Part shown: piece by piece, positions 15,946-25,400 of the stretch
Layout: each line of letters starts with the position of its first letter
Position numbering within the stretch: position 1 is the stretch's first letter
Origin: Desulfoluna sp.
GTDB taxonomy: Bacteria; Desulfobacterota; Desulfobacteria; Desulfobacterales; Desulfolunaceae
Length of the DNA stretch: 40,463 bases
Reading direction: 5' to 3'
NCBI RefSeq assembly: GCF_030145185.1
Contig: NZ_JAQYWB010000052.1
Location: 1 to 40,463, forward strand
Made by a program: the position numbers and the translations under genes
The notes under the pieces: generated by a model
Seen by the model: the letters and a program-made list of their open reading frames with translations, nothing else
Databases searched by the model: none
What the model was told of the DNA's origin: nothing

Positions 15946-17730
15946 CTACTTCTCTGGATTCAAACCAAGAATCGGATCAAAGGTTTTAAGGGCGATACAG
16001 TCCACAGGCCCCACATCCGTGATGGCATAATCGGGAATCGCGGTGATGGGCAAAAAGAACATGTACATCAGTGGCTCAGGAAGATCACAGCCAAGGCCAT
16101 GTGCCGCCTTGTTCAGCAGAGTTTCCTGATATGCAATCTCCTTGGCGTCCAGATCACTGGCAATGCCGCCCACAGGGAGGGCAAGGAACTCTATAATTTT
16201 GCCGTCTGCCACAATAACCTGGCCACCGCCATTTTCGATCAGGTGGTTGACGGCAATGGACATGTCCTTAGCATCGGCACCCATCACAACGATGTTGTTA
16301 TCGTCCGGAGCTGCTGAAGAGGCCATGGCTCCTTTTTTCAGCTTCCAACCAGAGCAAAAGGCTAAGGATTTATTCCCATTGCGGCCAAACCGCTCAACCA
16401 CAGAGACCATCAGGACATCCAGATCGATATCTGGCTGAACGATATTATTCTCCACCTTCAGGGTCACATCACGACGCTTGCGAACAAAGGGGCCCACCAC
16501 ATTCATGGAGAGGACCTCGGCGGTGCCTTTTTCCATCTCCACACGGTACTGAAAGTCTGCCTGGGTGGTTTTTTCGCATTTAAGTTCGCTCGAAAGCACA
16601 GCACTGCGCTTGGGCGCGTTCAGCTCATAGGTCAGCGCCCTGCCCTTTGCCACCAGCTTTCCGCCTGTGATGACCGCCTCGACGTTGAAGGTTTCCGGGC
16701 TGTCCACCAGAAGGATGTCCGCGATTTTACCCGGAGTAATGGAGCCCACGAGGTGGTCAATACGATAGGCCTCGGCGCTGTTGATGGACCCCATCTGAAT
16801 GGCGGTCATGGGCTCAACCCCTGCCTTCATGGCAAGGCGAACCACATGGTCCATGTGACCTTTTTCGATGATATCTGTTGCGGTGACATCATCGGTACAG
16901 AAGCTCACCCTGCGGGCAAGTGCCGGGTTGACTTCGGTCACGGCGCGGATATTTTCTTCCAGAAAATGGGTCACAGAAGACTCCCGAACCAGCATATGCA
17001 TGCCGTTTCGCATCTTCTCAACCACCTCTTCATGGTCATAGCTCTCATGGTCAAGACGAACACCGGCACAGAGATAGCCGTTCAGCTCTTTCCCGCGTGC
17101 CATGGGCGCACAGCCGAAAATCGGCAGCCTGTTGGCATGGGCTTCAGCCAGGGCACCCAAGGTATCATCGTCTTCTTCTATAACGGCTTCACGAACGGTT
17201 TCCCACACGCCGAAACACTCAGGCCACTGTTGAACCTCTTTGTGGGTTTCCGGGGTAAAGTTGTAGGATACGGTGGATGTGGGGAAGGTATACGGGGTCT
17301 TGTAAGGCGCTCCCCAGAACACTTTCAAGGGGCTCTTCTTGATTTCTGCAAAGACCTCCTGCAGACCTTCAATGCCCGATACAGAGATATACTCGTCAAG
17401 ACCGGAAACAATACAGGTGGTGCCACAAGGGACAACCGCCTTTGCAAAACTTGTGATACTTAATTTACTGCATTCACTGTGCAGGTGCCCGTCGATGAGC
17501 CCTGGTACCAGGAATTTGCCGGTGGCATCGATGATCTCGGTTTCTTCGCCGATATAGTCTTTCACATCACCGATGGCGACAATGATGTCGTCATAGATGG
17601 CGACATCTGCCAGATAGATTTCGCTGGACATGACATTGACCAGGTGACCACCCTGTACAATCCTGTGCGCTGGAACAAGGCCTCTCCCGGCACGAATGCG
17701 TCGTTTCAGCCTATCTTTACCCTTTTGCAT
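15946..17730 (-). CDS. Divergent adenine-deaminase paralogue (amidohydrolase)
   Basis: 594 residues, same two-domain layout as ade. The metal-binding His82/His84 (LIDGHLHSE), LDHES, FCTDD (Asp280/281) and the C-terminal APDDNNIVVMG block remain. Two hallmark positions of true adenine deaminases have changed. PHGTTTLVADPHE is here PCGTTCIVSGLDE, losing the His of DPHE, and the His of DGHSPG is a Cys (Cys207 in FGCAPM). The substrate is therefore probably not plain adenine, or the metal centre differs. The family includes members that are annotated as adenine deaminase but act poorly on adenine. It is the first gene of the operon, with a strong AGGAGG ribosome site four bases before the ATG. 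Confidence 0.85.
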   Translation of the reverse strand: MQKGKDRLKRRIRAGRGLVPAHRIVQGGHLVNVMSSEIYLADVAIYDDIIVAIGDVKDYIGEETEIIDATGKFLVPGLIDGHLHSECSKLSITSFAKAVVPCGTTCIVSGLDEYISVSGIEGLQEVFAEIKKSPLKVFWGAPYKTPYTFPTSTVSYNFTPETHKEVQQWPECFGVWETVREAVIEEDDDTLGALAEAHANRLPIFGCAPMARGKELNGYLCAGVRLDHESYDHEEVVEKMRNGMHMLVRESSVTHFLEENIRAVTEVNPALARRVSFCTDDVTATDIIEKGHMDHVVRLAMKAGVEPMTAIQMGSINSAEAYRIDHLVGSITPGKIADILLVDSPETFNVEAVITGGKLVAKGRALTYELNAPKRSAVLSSELKCEKTTQADFQYRVEMEKGTAEVLSMNVVGPFVRKRRDVTLKVENNIVQPDIDLDVLMVSVVERFGRNGNKSLAFCSGWKLKKGAMASSAAPDDNNIVVMGADAKDMSIAVNHLIENGGGQVIVADGKIIEFLALPVGGIASDLDAKEIAYQETLLNKAAHGLGCDLPEPLMYMFFLPITAIPDYAITDVGPVDCIALKTFDPILGLNPEK

Positions 17731-17734
17731 ACAT

Positions 17735-17820
17735 CCTCCTATAAATAGTTATGAGATAGGCCGTCCATTTCTGGCAACTCAGGTTTCCCGTCCTGCAACA
17801 CACATCTCGACGAATTTATA
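17735..17820 (-). promoter_or_regulatory. Potentially structured leader of the purine operon
   Basis: In the transcript TATAAAT (17814-17820) can pair with ATTTATA (17740-17746), which touches the AGGAGG ribosome site (17735-17740). GAGAT (17804-17808) can pair with ATCTC (17753-17757). Inside is a CAGG/CCTG hairpin (17780-17795). This closes a multi-branch structure at the ribosome site. It lacks the conserved core of the classical purine riboswitch, and I cannot assign it to a known class. Confidence 0.35.
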
Positions 17821-18197
17821 AAAGATTACAGGCTCTTGCAATAGAACCCGCATTGTGGATGAGGGGTTATATTAAACTATATGAGAATAATTTCAATCTT
17901 TTTGAGCAATTAGAATTAAGGATATGCTTTTTTATGATTCCTTCAAAGGGTACATGCCTAAGGCAAACCCATGCAGTAGGAGATGCGGTGCTCTCTCGAG
18001 TCATGCTTTTGTTGCAGGTCTGCCAGGGAGGGGGGTGGAGAGGATTTATCTGTGAGACATGGCGTGCTGGCGCACCCTATATAAGCAGGATGACAATTCG
18101 TTGGTTTAGTCGAAATGCCGAAATATATGAAGCGGTCCTTTGCCATTCTTTCGGCCATCGGCGTTTTTACACCACCGCCTGAATACCCTTGGCCCCT

Positions 18198-18265
18198 GGA
18201 GCGCCGCACTCTGGTGCGGCATGAATAACGACAAGCTAAAAAGCCGCACCGGAGTGCGGCGCTCC
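18198..18265. repeat. Inverted pair of REP-like units (BIME-like)
   Basis: A 23-base arm (18198-18220, GGAGCGCCGCAC...) and its near-perfect reverse complement (18243-18265, one mismatch) flank a 22-base spacer. Each arm also folds on itself (GCCGCAC-4 nt-GTGCGGC). This is the architecture of paired REP sequences, and RAYT genes occur in the same window. Confidence 0.75.
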
Positions 18266-18336
18266 GTTTCAGCCCCTCTTTTTCGGGCTTTTTTAAGGCA
18301 GCGGCCAAAACGATCAGGCTGCCACGTCCACAGCGC

Positions 18337-18480
18337 CTCTCCTGGTCTCTGGTCTTATCGTTTCACGCATCCCGACCCCATGAACAGCCATGAAAATCCG
18401 ACCACGATTAGCCGCAGGGTTCATCATTAAAAAAGCCCCGAACAGGTCATTCTGTTCGGGGCTTTTTTAATAGTGATAAA
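18337..18480. repeat. Family D dispersed module, copy 1, with terminator 18427-18470
   Basis: About 140 bases shared with 27711-27855: CTCCTGGTCTCTGG, TTATCGTTTCACGCATCCCG, GATTAG-CGCAGGGT, then a hairpin identical in both copies. The hairpin is a 19-bp perfect stem (18427-18445 with 18452-18470) with A and T runs at its ends. It is an excellent bidirectional terminator and lies about 320 bases downstream of the lipoprotein pair. Confidence 0.85.
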
Positions 18481-18707
18481 TGGAGGTAAACCACTACATC
18501 TGCAGCTCTGGTGTCTTGAATATGAATGCACTCGACTCGTGAAATATCCGGGCTACGGGCCGACGCAAAAATAAAACATACAAAAAGCGATGCCACCGGC
18601 GGCAAGGGGAGCCACCTCGATAGCACTTTCCGCAGCGATTTAACCCTTGTTCCTCGGGTTAAAGCACATACGCATTTGGGACAACATAGATCTTAAATAT
18701 ATAATTA

Positions 18708-18772
18708 AGACCTGTTTGTTATACTTTTCAGATGCTTAGCCCCGGTAGGTCCGCCGGAGGCATAAGCTGAAT
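18708..18772 (+). repeat. Family B palindromic repeat, copy 1
   Basis: Pattern: CCTGTTTGT, a short variable part, then TTAGCCCC-GG-AGG-CCGCCGGAGGC, ending ATAAGCTGAATAGTTACGA. The core CCGGY-AGG-CC-GCCGG forms a small hairpin. Relatives are at 22302-22380 and 36303-36365. Confidence 0.65.
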
Positions 18773-18788
18773 AGTTACGATTTATTAT

Positions 18789-19385
18789 TCAAATTTTGTT
18801 TTTAGGGAAACTCTTCATCAAGTCTACGCTTGCCATTTTAATTGCTTCTTCAAGCATAAATCCTTTCATTAGCATACCTCCCAAACCGCTATATCCCGTT
18901 TTGCCAATGCCTTTATCCCGCCACAGAATAGAGCCCTCCTTTTTGTCAATTAAATAACCTGAGATTTCAGCATTACCTGTGCATCCAAACGTCAGCTTGG
19001 ACTTTGCATCCAATAAGGCCACAATAATGATCCACCGAGAGCCGGATGGACCCAAATTTTTAACCCATTCAGCATCAACTTCTTTTAAGTCTTCTTCAGT
19101 TATATTATCAACTATGGAAAGATCCGAAATTAACGTAAAAGTATATTTTTTGTATTTTAGTTTACCTTTTACAACGCGTTGAACCCATTTATCCAGTTTT
19201 GGTAATTCAGGTTCTTTGTTAAATCTCAGATCAACGATGGGAAGCACAAGAATATTTTCGACCATTTCCTGACCAAAGGTACTACTCAAGAAAATCGGTT
19301 GTTTTGCTCCCGCACATCCCATCAAAATCAATACCGGAAGAAAAATCAATAATTTGCGAAATGGTTTACCGAATAATTCATTCAT
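18789..19385 (-). CDS. Predicted outer-membrane lipoprotein, unknown function
   Basis: 198 residues. A type II signal peptide ends in lipobox LMGC with Cys24 as lipid site. The following Ala means no Asp inner-membrane retention signal, so outer-membrane sorting is likely. The mature part has alternating strands and helices (NILVLPIVDLRF, WIIIVALLDAKS, ISGYLIDKKEGSILWRDKG). This pattern resembles small CsgG/DUF799-type periplasmic lipoproteins, but I cannot name a family. The ATG lies one codon after the upstream gene's stop, and its GGAGGG site lies inside that gene's 3' end, so the two are translationally coupled. The region is AT-rich compared with the purine operon. Confidence 0.8.
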   Translation of the reverse strand: MNELFGKPFRKLLIFLPVLILMGCAGAKQPIFLSSTFGQEMVENILVLPIVDLRFNKEPELPKLDKWVQRVVKGKLKYKKYTFTLISDLSIVDNITEEDLKEVDAEWVKNLGPSGSRWIIIVALLDAKSKLTFGCTGNAEISGYLIDKKEGSILWRDKGIGKTGYSGLGGMLMKGFMLEEAIKMASVDLMKSFPKNKI

Positions 19386-19386
19386 T

Positions 19387-20097
19387 TCACCCTCCTTTAA
19401 ATGTTTTTAAATTTTTAAAAAGTAAGTTTATTGCCTTTTTATAGTTGGCATTATCTATCTTTGGTATCTCTCGAAGTTGGACTTCATTCTTCCATAAGCT
19501 ACGTCCGCTCACCGTCTCAACTAAAACGGCTTTCAACCTCGTGTAGCTCGATCCAGATGTAATCGCTCCGCCAAACGGTTCCCATGTTCCGCAGGGGCCC
19601 ACTTTTACTCTAACTAAAAGAACCAAAATATTTGTATTATTAGAAAATCCACTAAATTCTTTAAGGTCATTAGCCAAATCAGTACTTAAGGAAGACTGGA
19701 ATAAGTTTATCTGTTCATCGAGTATTCTATTATACGCCGTTTTGAACTTTGAATTTTCATCGGATAATGCATCGGCATTTAACACACCAAAGCCTTCTTT
19801 GCTCAGAATTTCCGCGGAATATTCCACTAACATAGTTCCAGCTTCTTTACCTTTATAAGTGGCTTGTGGTAACTCGGCTTCATTAGAGATCGATTCATAC
19901 CTCAATCTCGCGGGCATAATGATAATATTTTTATGAGCAATAATTGAGTCTTCTTTCACGCTATTACAGGATATGTGTCTCGCGGTAGTCGCGCAAGAAG
20001 TAACAAAAAAGAGAACCATTAAGAGAGCAACAGCAGGAAACTGCTTAAGACTAATTCTTGTAAAAGAATTCATTACGTTTTTCAGTTTGTCTATCAC
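19387..20097 (-). CDS. Predicted lipoprotein, unknown function, partner of the next gene
   Basis: 236 residues from a GTG start at 20097. A TTG seven codons upstream keeps the frame open, but AGAGGT lies seven bases before the GTG, so I prefer the GTG. A long hydrophobic segment ends in lipobox VTSC (Cys35). The mature domain contains NIIIMPARLRYES, ILVLLVRVKVGPCGTW and AVLVETVSGRSLWKNEV. The pattern of strand, G-S-Y and ETVSG-x-LW is also seen in lipoproteins with CsgG-like alpha/beta folds. I do not recognise a named family. With the downstream lipoprotein it forms a two-gene operon, so the two probably act together in the envelope. The decayed RAYT lies just upstream. Confidence 0.78.
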   Translation of the reverse strand: MIDKLKNVMNSFTRISLKQFPAVALLMVLFFVTSCATTARHISCNSVKEDSIIAHKNIIIMPARLRYESISNEAELPQATYKGKEAGTMLVEYSAEILSKEGFGVLNADALSDENSKFKTAYNRILDEQINLFQSSLSTDLANDLKEFSGFSNNTNILVLLVRVKVGPCGTWEPFGGAITSGSSYTRLKAVLVETVSGRSLWKNEVQLREIPKIDNANYKKAINLLFKNLKTFKGG

Positions 20098-20254
20098 GTT
20101 ATTACCTCTTTTTGACAAGGTTTATTTCAGCGTAAAAGGAGCTATACCCGGTGAGTACCAAGAAGGCCGTGAACAGGGGTTGCCAAAAATGAGTTTTCGG
20201 CAGAAGAGGTCAGCCCTACGCATCTTAAAAAACCAATTTCTTGAGGTATATGCA

Positions 20255-21242
20255 ATGATTTTAGGACAACTTTATCTTTACCGACGAAGACACAAAACCG
20301 TCTGCACACCTGAGAGACAGCTGGCTCCCCCAAACCGGATTTCTCCAATTTCTTTCAGTGTCGCTTCGGAGTATCGCTTCATGAGATACATTTTCATCTT
20401 ACGGGCTAACTCTTTCGCTACCTCATCAACGGCACGTGGAATGGTCTCAAACGATGGGAGGCTCTCAAGGGCTCGAAAAGCCGGCAATTCACGATCACTG
20501 CGCCGTCCTTCAAAAATACCTTTAATAAAAGACTCCTATCCCCAAATGGCCTTCGCCGCCTTTTTCAGAGGACTCGGATCATGCAGCCGATTTTTGTCTG
20601 AGACAAACCTCTCATACTCTCTCCGGGCCTGTGAGATCCGTTTACCGAAACAGCCATAAATATAGCCTTTTTCCAGTGAATTTGAGGCCTGAAATCTTTC
20701 GATATACGGCCCCATATATGTCGACCAGACATGCCCTTCTGCAACCTCAACTATGGCGGCCCTTAAAGTGTATAAATGAATGTATCGTGACAACTCCAGC
20801 GCATGATCGTCCTTGAAAACCAGATACGCATTGTCGCGTCCTTGAAATCGGTGGACAAACCGTTTCCTTTTGACATTGAAATACATGGTGTAGGATCTGT
20901 TGATACGCTCATGATCCATCAGGAGGCTCAATGATAAAATGGTGGCGGTTGGTCAACAGGCAATAAGCATGAATGATCGCGCCATAGCATTCATCCGTCT
21001 CGTCAGGAGACTATCCCGAATATTTCATGAGAAAACGATCGACCCAAAGCAACGAGCAGTTATTTCAAAAATACAAAATGTAATTTACGGTTATCTGTTC
21101 GCTTTTCTCACCCTTCGGGCGAGCCGGGATAGAGGAATTTCTTCTGGTCGCGTTTGCACTTATGAATGTTCTTTCGCTCGTTTCCTCGGGATGTCACATG
21201 GTAAAACACCTCGGGAAACTTTATCCGTAAGGGTCGTGCCTT
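20255..21242 (-). pseudogene. REP-associated tyrosine transposase (RAYT), broken
   Basis: Read across three frames, the minus strand encodes a nearly complete RAYT. It has N-terminal ARPLRIKFPEVFYHVTSRGN, then IIHAYCLLTNRHHFIIE-PPDG (the HUH region, normally TNHYHLL), YFNVKRKRFVHRFQGR, ELSRYIHL--LRAAIVE (catalytic Tyr block, normally YIHLNPVRA), FGKRISQARREYERF, ESFIKGIFEGRRSDRELPAF and the C-terminal KRYSEATLKEIGE...AVSQVCRRF helix-turn-helix. Lesions are an AAG where the initiator Met is expected (21240-21242), insertion of a family A element (21012-21123), and frameshifts near 20910, 20535 and 20370. RAYTs are single-strand nucleases that mobilise REP palindromes. This one is dead. Confidence 0.9.
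21012..21123 (+). repeat. MITE-like element, family A copy 2, inside the RAYT gene
   Basis: A shorter copy (about 112 bp). The left end TATCCCGAATATTTCATGAG, the block GTTATTTCAAAAATACAAAA and the right end CTTTTCTCACCCTTCGGGC match copy 1 at 4911-5053. RAYT codons lie on both sides, which marks it as an insertion. Confidence 0.75.
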
Positions 21243-21610
21243 GGGGTTGTTTTCGGTGTGTGGCCGATGATGAGTGATTTAATATCACTATATGTAACAT
21301 ACCTTATTCTATGTAATTTTTGTGTCTTGTCAAGGGTGCATGTCACCCTTTATACATATCTTTGCCCCATAAAAGCATTGACGCTCTTCTCACGGCTGGC
21401 TTGCCAGTGGTCCCTATAGTCGATGCACACTTCAAGAGGCCTGTCATTCAATTCTTCAAAAGAGATAACCCTGATATTGGAGCCATTTAGTTGCGACGGG
21501 CACACCGCTCCTGAAAATCCCACTTTTTGCCCCGATAAATTTTTGGACCACAGTGCTGAGATTTTCATGAATCAAGGTAGAATCAGGGAACGAAAAGAAT
21601 CAGAAATTAG

Positions 21611-21843
21611 GGGACAGGCGAAAAGCTTCTGATTTTGAATCTCATGTCATGAGGTTTTTTCTTGAGTGATTCCTGCCCCCAAAAAAACTTTACAACCACC
21701 GGTGGTTCGGTCTGAACTTAATATATAAGTGTGAATCTATGCCTGAATAGGCCGATGAAATAACAGCCATCACTGTTGCCATATCGCAGGATAAAACATG
21801 AATCGTATGATTCCCACGACAACGGAATGCGTGCTGATTTTGT
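21611..21843. repeat. Family C dispersed repeat, copy 1
   Basis: About 230 bp, related along its length to 39545-39765. Both start GGGACAGGC; 35 bases in, both end that block with AATCTCAT-TCATGAGGT. Both continue with GATTCC and A runs, then GAATCTATGCC/AAATCGATGCC, and end near GTGCTGA-TT-GTT. The inner CTCATRTCATGAG is palindromic. It has no intact coding. Confidence 0.65.
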
Positions 21844-22301
21844 TGTTCCCGGCATACACCAATCGCTTCCAAGTCTCTGCGTCCATCAGGTGACGCGTTG
21901 CGTTGCGTTGGGCTTAGGGCCTCGGCGAGCTCAATACAAAGCCTGACCGGGTTCAGGGCAAAGGCACGCAAAAATCATAAAATATTTATCCTTCTTAAAA
22001 TCATGATATTTAGATATAATTTAAGTGCACGTTGGTCGTGGCCTGGCTATAAATAAAGGTTTTTTGTCTGTAACTATTCAGCTCCAAAAAAAGCCTCCGA
22101 TGGCAAGAGCCACACCTTTAAAGCAGGTTGCGAATGCGTTTTTCCCCTTTGTAACGGCGTAGCTGAGTGAAGACGGATTGCTTGTCGCTCCATCGCCCAT
22201 TGGCGTGGGGCGAATGGAGACGCATGACATGGGCGCAGGCGGATTTGTCACGCCGGAGGATTTTGCGCAGGATGAAATTTAATCAGGATTATTTCTTGAT
22301 G

Positions 22302-22380
22302 CCTGTTTGTTAAACCCGCCTTTATAAATCAGGCAAAAGTTTAGCCCCCGGCAGGGCCGCCGGAGGCACAAGCTGTAATC
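22302..22380 (+). repeat. Family B palindromic repeat, copy 2
   Basis: GCCTGTTTGTTAAAC, then AAAAGTTTAGCCCCCGGCAG, GGCCGCCGGAGGCACAAGCTG and TCGTTACTA. It matches copy 1 (18708-18772) and copy 3 (36303-36365), and sits about 95 bases before the orphan kinase start. Confidence 0.7.
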
Positions 22381-22474
22381 GTTACTATTGTCTTTTCCTA
22401 AATCTATACAAAAAGTCACCTGAAAACTAAGAACTCGTCCAGTCTTTTTTCCAACGGTGGGGAAAAATTATAAA

Positions 22475-25400
22475 ATGACCCGCAATAAGACACCTAAGAT
22501 ACACTTGATAAATATATTATTACTATTTTTTTTGTTCACAGCCATGCCTTCGGCCGCAGTGACTAAAAAGAAAATACTCATTTTATATTCATTACAGCCA
22601 CGCATGCCCGCCTATGACGTTTTAGATCAAACTTTCCGGAATTTACAATTAAGTCAAGACATCCAGGTGGAATATTTTACAGAATATTTAGAACAATCCA
22701 GATTCAAAGATGAAGCCAGTATCAAACAGCAGGCCGATTTAGTAAACCATCGATACCGGATAAATAAGCCCGATATTGTCATTGCTGTCATGTCTCCCGC
22801 ATTGGATTTTATTCAAAAATATTGCAAGACTACCTTTGATAAAACGCCCATTGTTTATGCATTGATTGATAAAAAAATAGATCCTGAAAATATGAAAATA
22901 AAAGTCACCGGTGTCAATCTCCATATTGATTTACTTAAGACGTTAACATCGGCCTTATTAATTCAACCCGAAACGCGGGATGTTTATGTCGTCGCGGGAA
23001 CATCTCGCCTGGGACGTTCATGGGAGGCACAGGCAAAACAAAATTTTCAACAATTATCCGATCAACTAAATTTTCATTATTTGTCACACTTACCCATGGT
23101 GGATGTTTTAAAGAAAATCAAAAAGTTACCTCCCCATTCAATTGTTCTGTATTTGTTGACCATTAAAGATGCGACCGGCAAGTCCTTTGTCCCCAGAGAC
23201 GCATTGAACGCCATTTCGCGATCTTCAAGTGTGCCTGTTTATGGGCTATGGGATACCTATGTAGGACATGGAATTATTGGAGGGTACTTGTGCAGCACTG
23301 ATTTGCTTGCAAAAAGCGTTAATAACATGGTCATTCGTATTTTAAATGGCGAAAGCCTGGACACCGTTCAGCCATTATCATTGGGTCCCAGTATCTATAT
23401 GTACGATTGGCAACAATTGAAGCGCTTTGGAATAGATATAAAGAGAATCCCTGATGAAAAAACTATTTTATTTAAGACCCAAACGGTTTGGGACCGGTAC
23501 AAGATTTATATTGTGAGCTTTTTTCTGTTTGCCCTTGTCGAAGCCATATTCATTCTGGTCCTGACGATGAATATTAGAAAACGCAAGCGGGCGGAGGAAA
23601 ATTTAATAAAGAGTCAGACTCACTTAAAAGCAGCATTGGAAAGCATGACCGACGCGGTGTTCATCAGTGATATCACAGGACAGCCCATCGAATTCAATGA
23701 GGCTTTTGCAACCTTCTATCGATTTGTAAATAAGGAGGAGTGCCTTAAAAAATTGCCTGAATACACGGATATTTTTGATATTTACCTGTTAGACGGGACC
23801 TTGGTGCCGATTGACAGGTGGGCGGTAAAAAGAGCGCTGCGAGGTGAATTAGTCATCAATGCGGAACGCACTCTTCGACGCAAAGATACAGGGGAAACAT
23901 GGATCGGCAGTTATAATTTTGCGCCTATTCGAGACAAAGATGATTTGTGTGTGGGTTCGGTGGTGACCGTACGTGATGTCACTGAAATAAAAGACGCAGA
24001 AAGAAAAAAGATCCACCAACAAAAAATTTTAAACGCCATTATTGATAACATTCCGGCTTTAATAACTCTTTATGATCTAAAATCCAATTTGGTTTTAATA
24101 AACAAATCATTCGAATCGACCATTGGATGGACAAATAAAGAAATTCAGAAAATTGATATTTTCGAAGCCTGCTATCCAGATCCGGATGATCGTGCCACAG
24201 CCATAGAATATATGCAGAGGGCAACCAATGAATGGAAGGAATTTAAGGTAAAAACAAAATATGGCCATTCTATTGAATGTATGTGGTCAAATGTTCGTCT
24301 GGAAGATGGAACCCACATTAGTATTGGTATCGATATCACGGATCAAAAACGTTTAAAGGAAAAACTGCAGCAGGCGTATAAGCTGGAGTCAATCGGAACG
24401 CTTGCAGGCGGCATCGCCCATGATTTTAACAATGTTCTTGCCGCCATCATTGGCTTTACCGAATTATCGATTGAACAGGTAAAAAAGGGCAGCCCCCTTG
24501 AAGACAATTTACAAGAAATTTTTTTTGCTGGAAAGAGAGCCAAGGATTTGGTTAAACAAATCCTTACATTCGCTCGAAAATCAGATGAAGCAATCCATCC
24601 TATTCGGATTGATATCATCGCGAAAGAAGTCCTCAAATTTATACGTTCTTCGATCCCAGCCACAATTGAAATTAAATCGAACATTCAGAGTCATTCATTG
24701 ATAAGGGGAAATCCAACTCAGATTTATCAAGTCTTTATGAACCTTTGCACAAATGCCGCTCATGGCATGGAGAACAAGGGGGGTGTCCTTGATGTAAGCC
24801 TTAAGGATGTGGTTCTTGATGAAGCGCCTCGGATGAAGGATAAAAAAAAGGCATCCGGGGACTATATAGAAATAAAAGTCTCTGATACAGGCAAAGGGAT
24901 CCCCCCTGATATCGTCAATTTAATTTTTGAACCGTACTTCACGACCAAAGACCCTGGCGAAGGTACAGGCATGGGACTGGCTTTGGTCCACGGTATTGTG
25001 ACCAGTTATAACGGCCTTATCGACGTTGACAGCATCCCTGGCGAAAAGACCGTATTTACGATCTATATTCCTGTCGTCAAAGATATAAAAGAAAACCCTT
25101 TGTTGGAGCCAAAAGAGAGGCTTCGAGGCAAGGAGAAAATTTTGTTCATAGACGATGAACTCTCGATTGTAAAAATGGGAGCACTGACCCTGGAGCGCTT
25201 GGGCTATTCCGTAACCACCTTTACCGACAGCCTGGAAGCATTGAATCATTTTCTCCTAAAACCCGACCTCTATGATCTCGTCATCTCTGACATGACCATG
25301 CCAAAGCTCACCGGCGATCAATTGGCAGCCGAAATTCTTAAAGAAAAGCCAGAGATGCCCGTCATCTTGTGCACAGGCTATAACAAAAATATTTCCCCCG

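Larger units (their letters stand above)
17821..18788. other. Repeat-rich intergenic region
   Basis: About 970 bases without a convincing gene. It holds an inverted pair of GC-rich REP-like units (18198-18265), family D copy 1 with its terminator (18337-18480), a fragment of a family A end (TGAAATATCCGGGCTA, about 18540-18555) and family B copy 1 (18708-18772). The longest frames (109 and 116 codons near 17853-18308) overlap repeats and look accidental. Confidence 0.6.
21243..22474. other. Intergenic region with repeats and decayed frames
   Basis: This 1.2 kb holds a small hairpin (AAGGGTG/CACCCTT, 21332-21350), family C copy 1 (21611-21843) and family B copy 2 (22302-22380). On the plus strand, codons from about 22100 to 22281 read as plausible protein broken by one TAG (ARATPLKQVANAFFPFV, then GVGRMETHDMGAGGFV), so this may be a decayed gene. 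A 72-codon minus frame (21350-21568) resembles nothing I know. Confidence 0.45.

Noticed and set aside
17735-17850. Classical purine riboswitch before the adenine-deaminase operon
   Set aside because: The conserved three-way-junction bases and kissing-loop sequences of that class are absent. Kept only as an unassigned leader.
21350-21568. 72-codon minus-strand frame as a gene
   Set aside because: No recognisable motif or ribosome site, and it lies among repeats and relics. Left as unannotated sequence.
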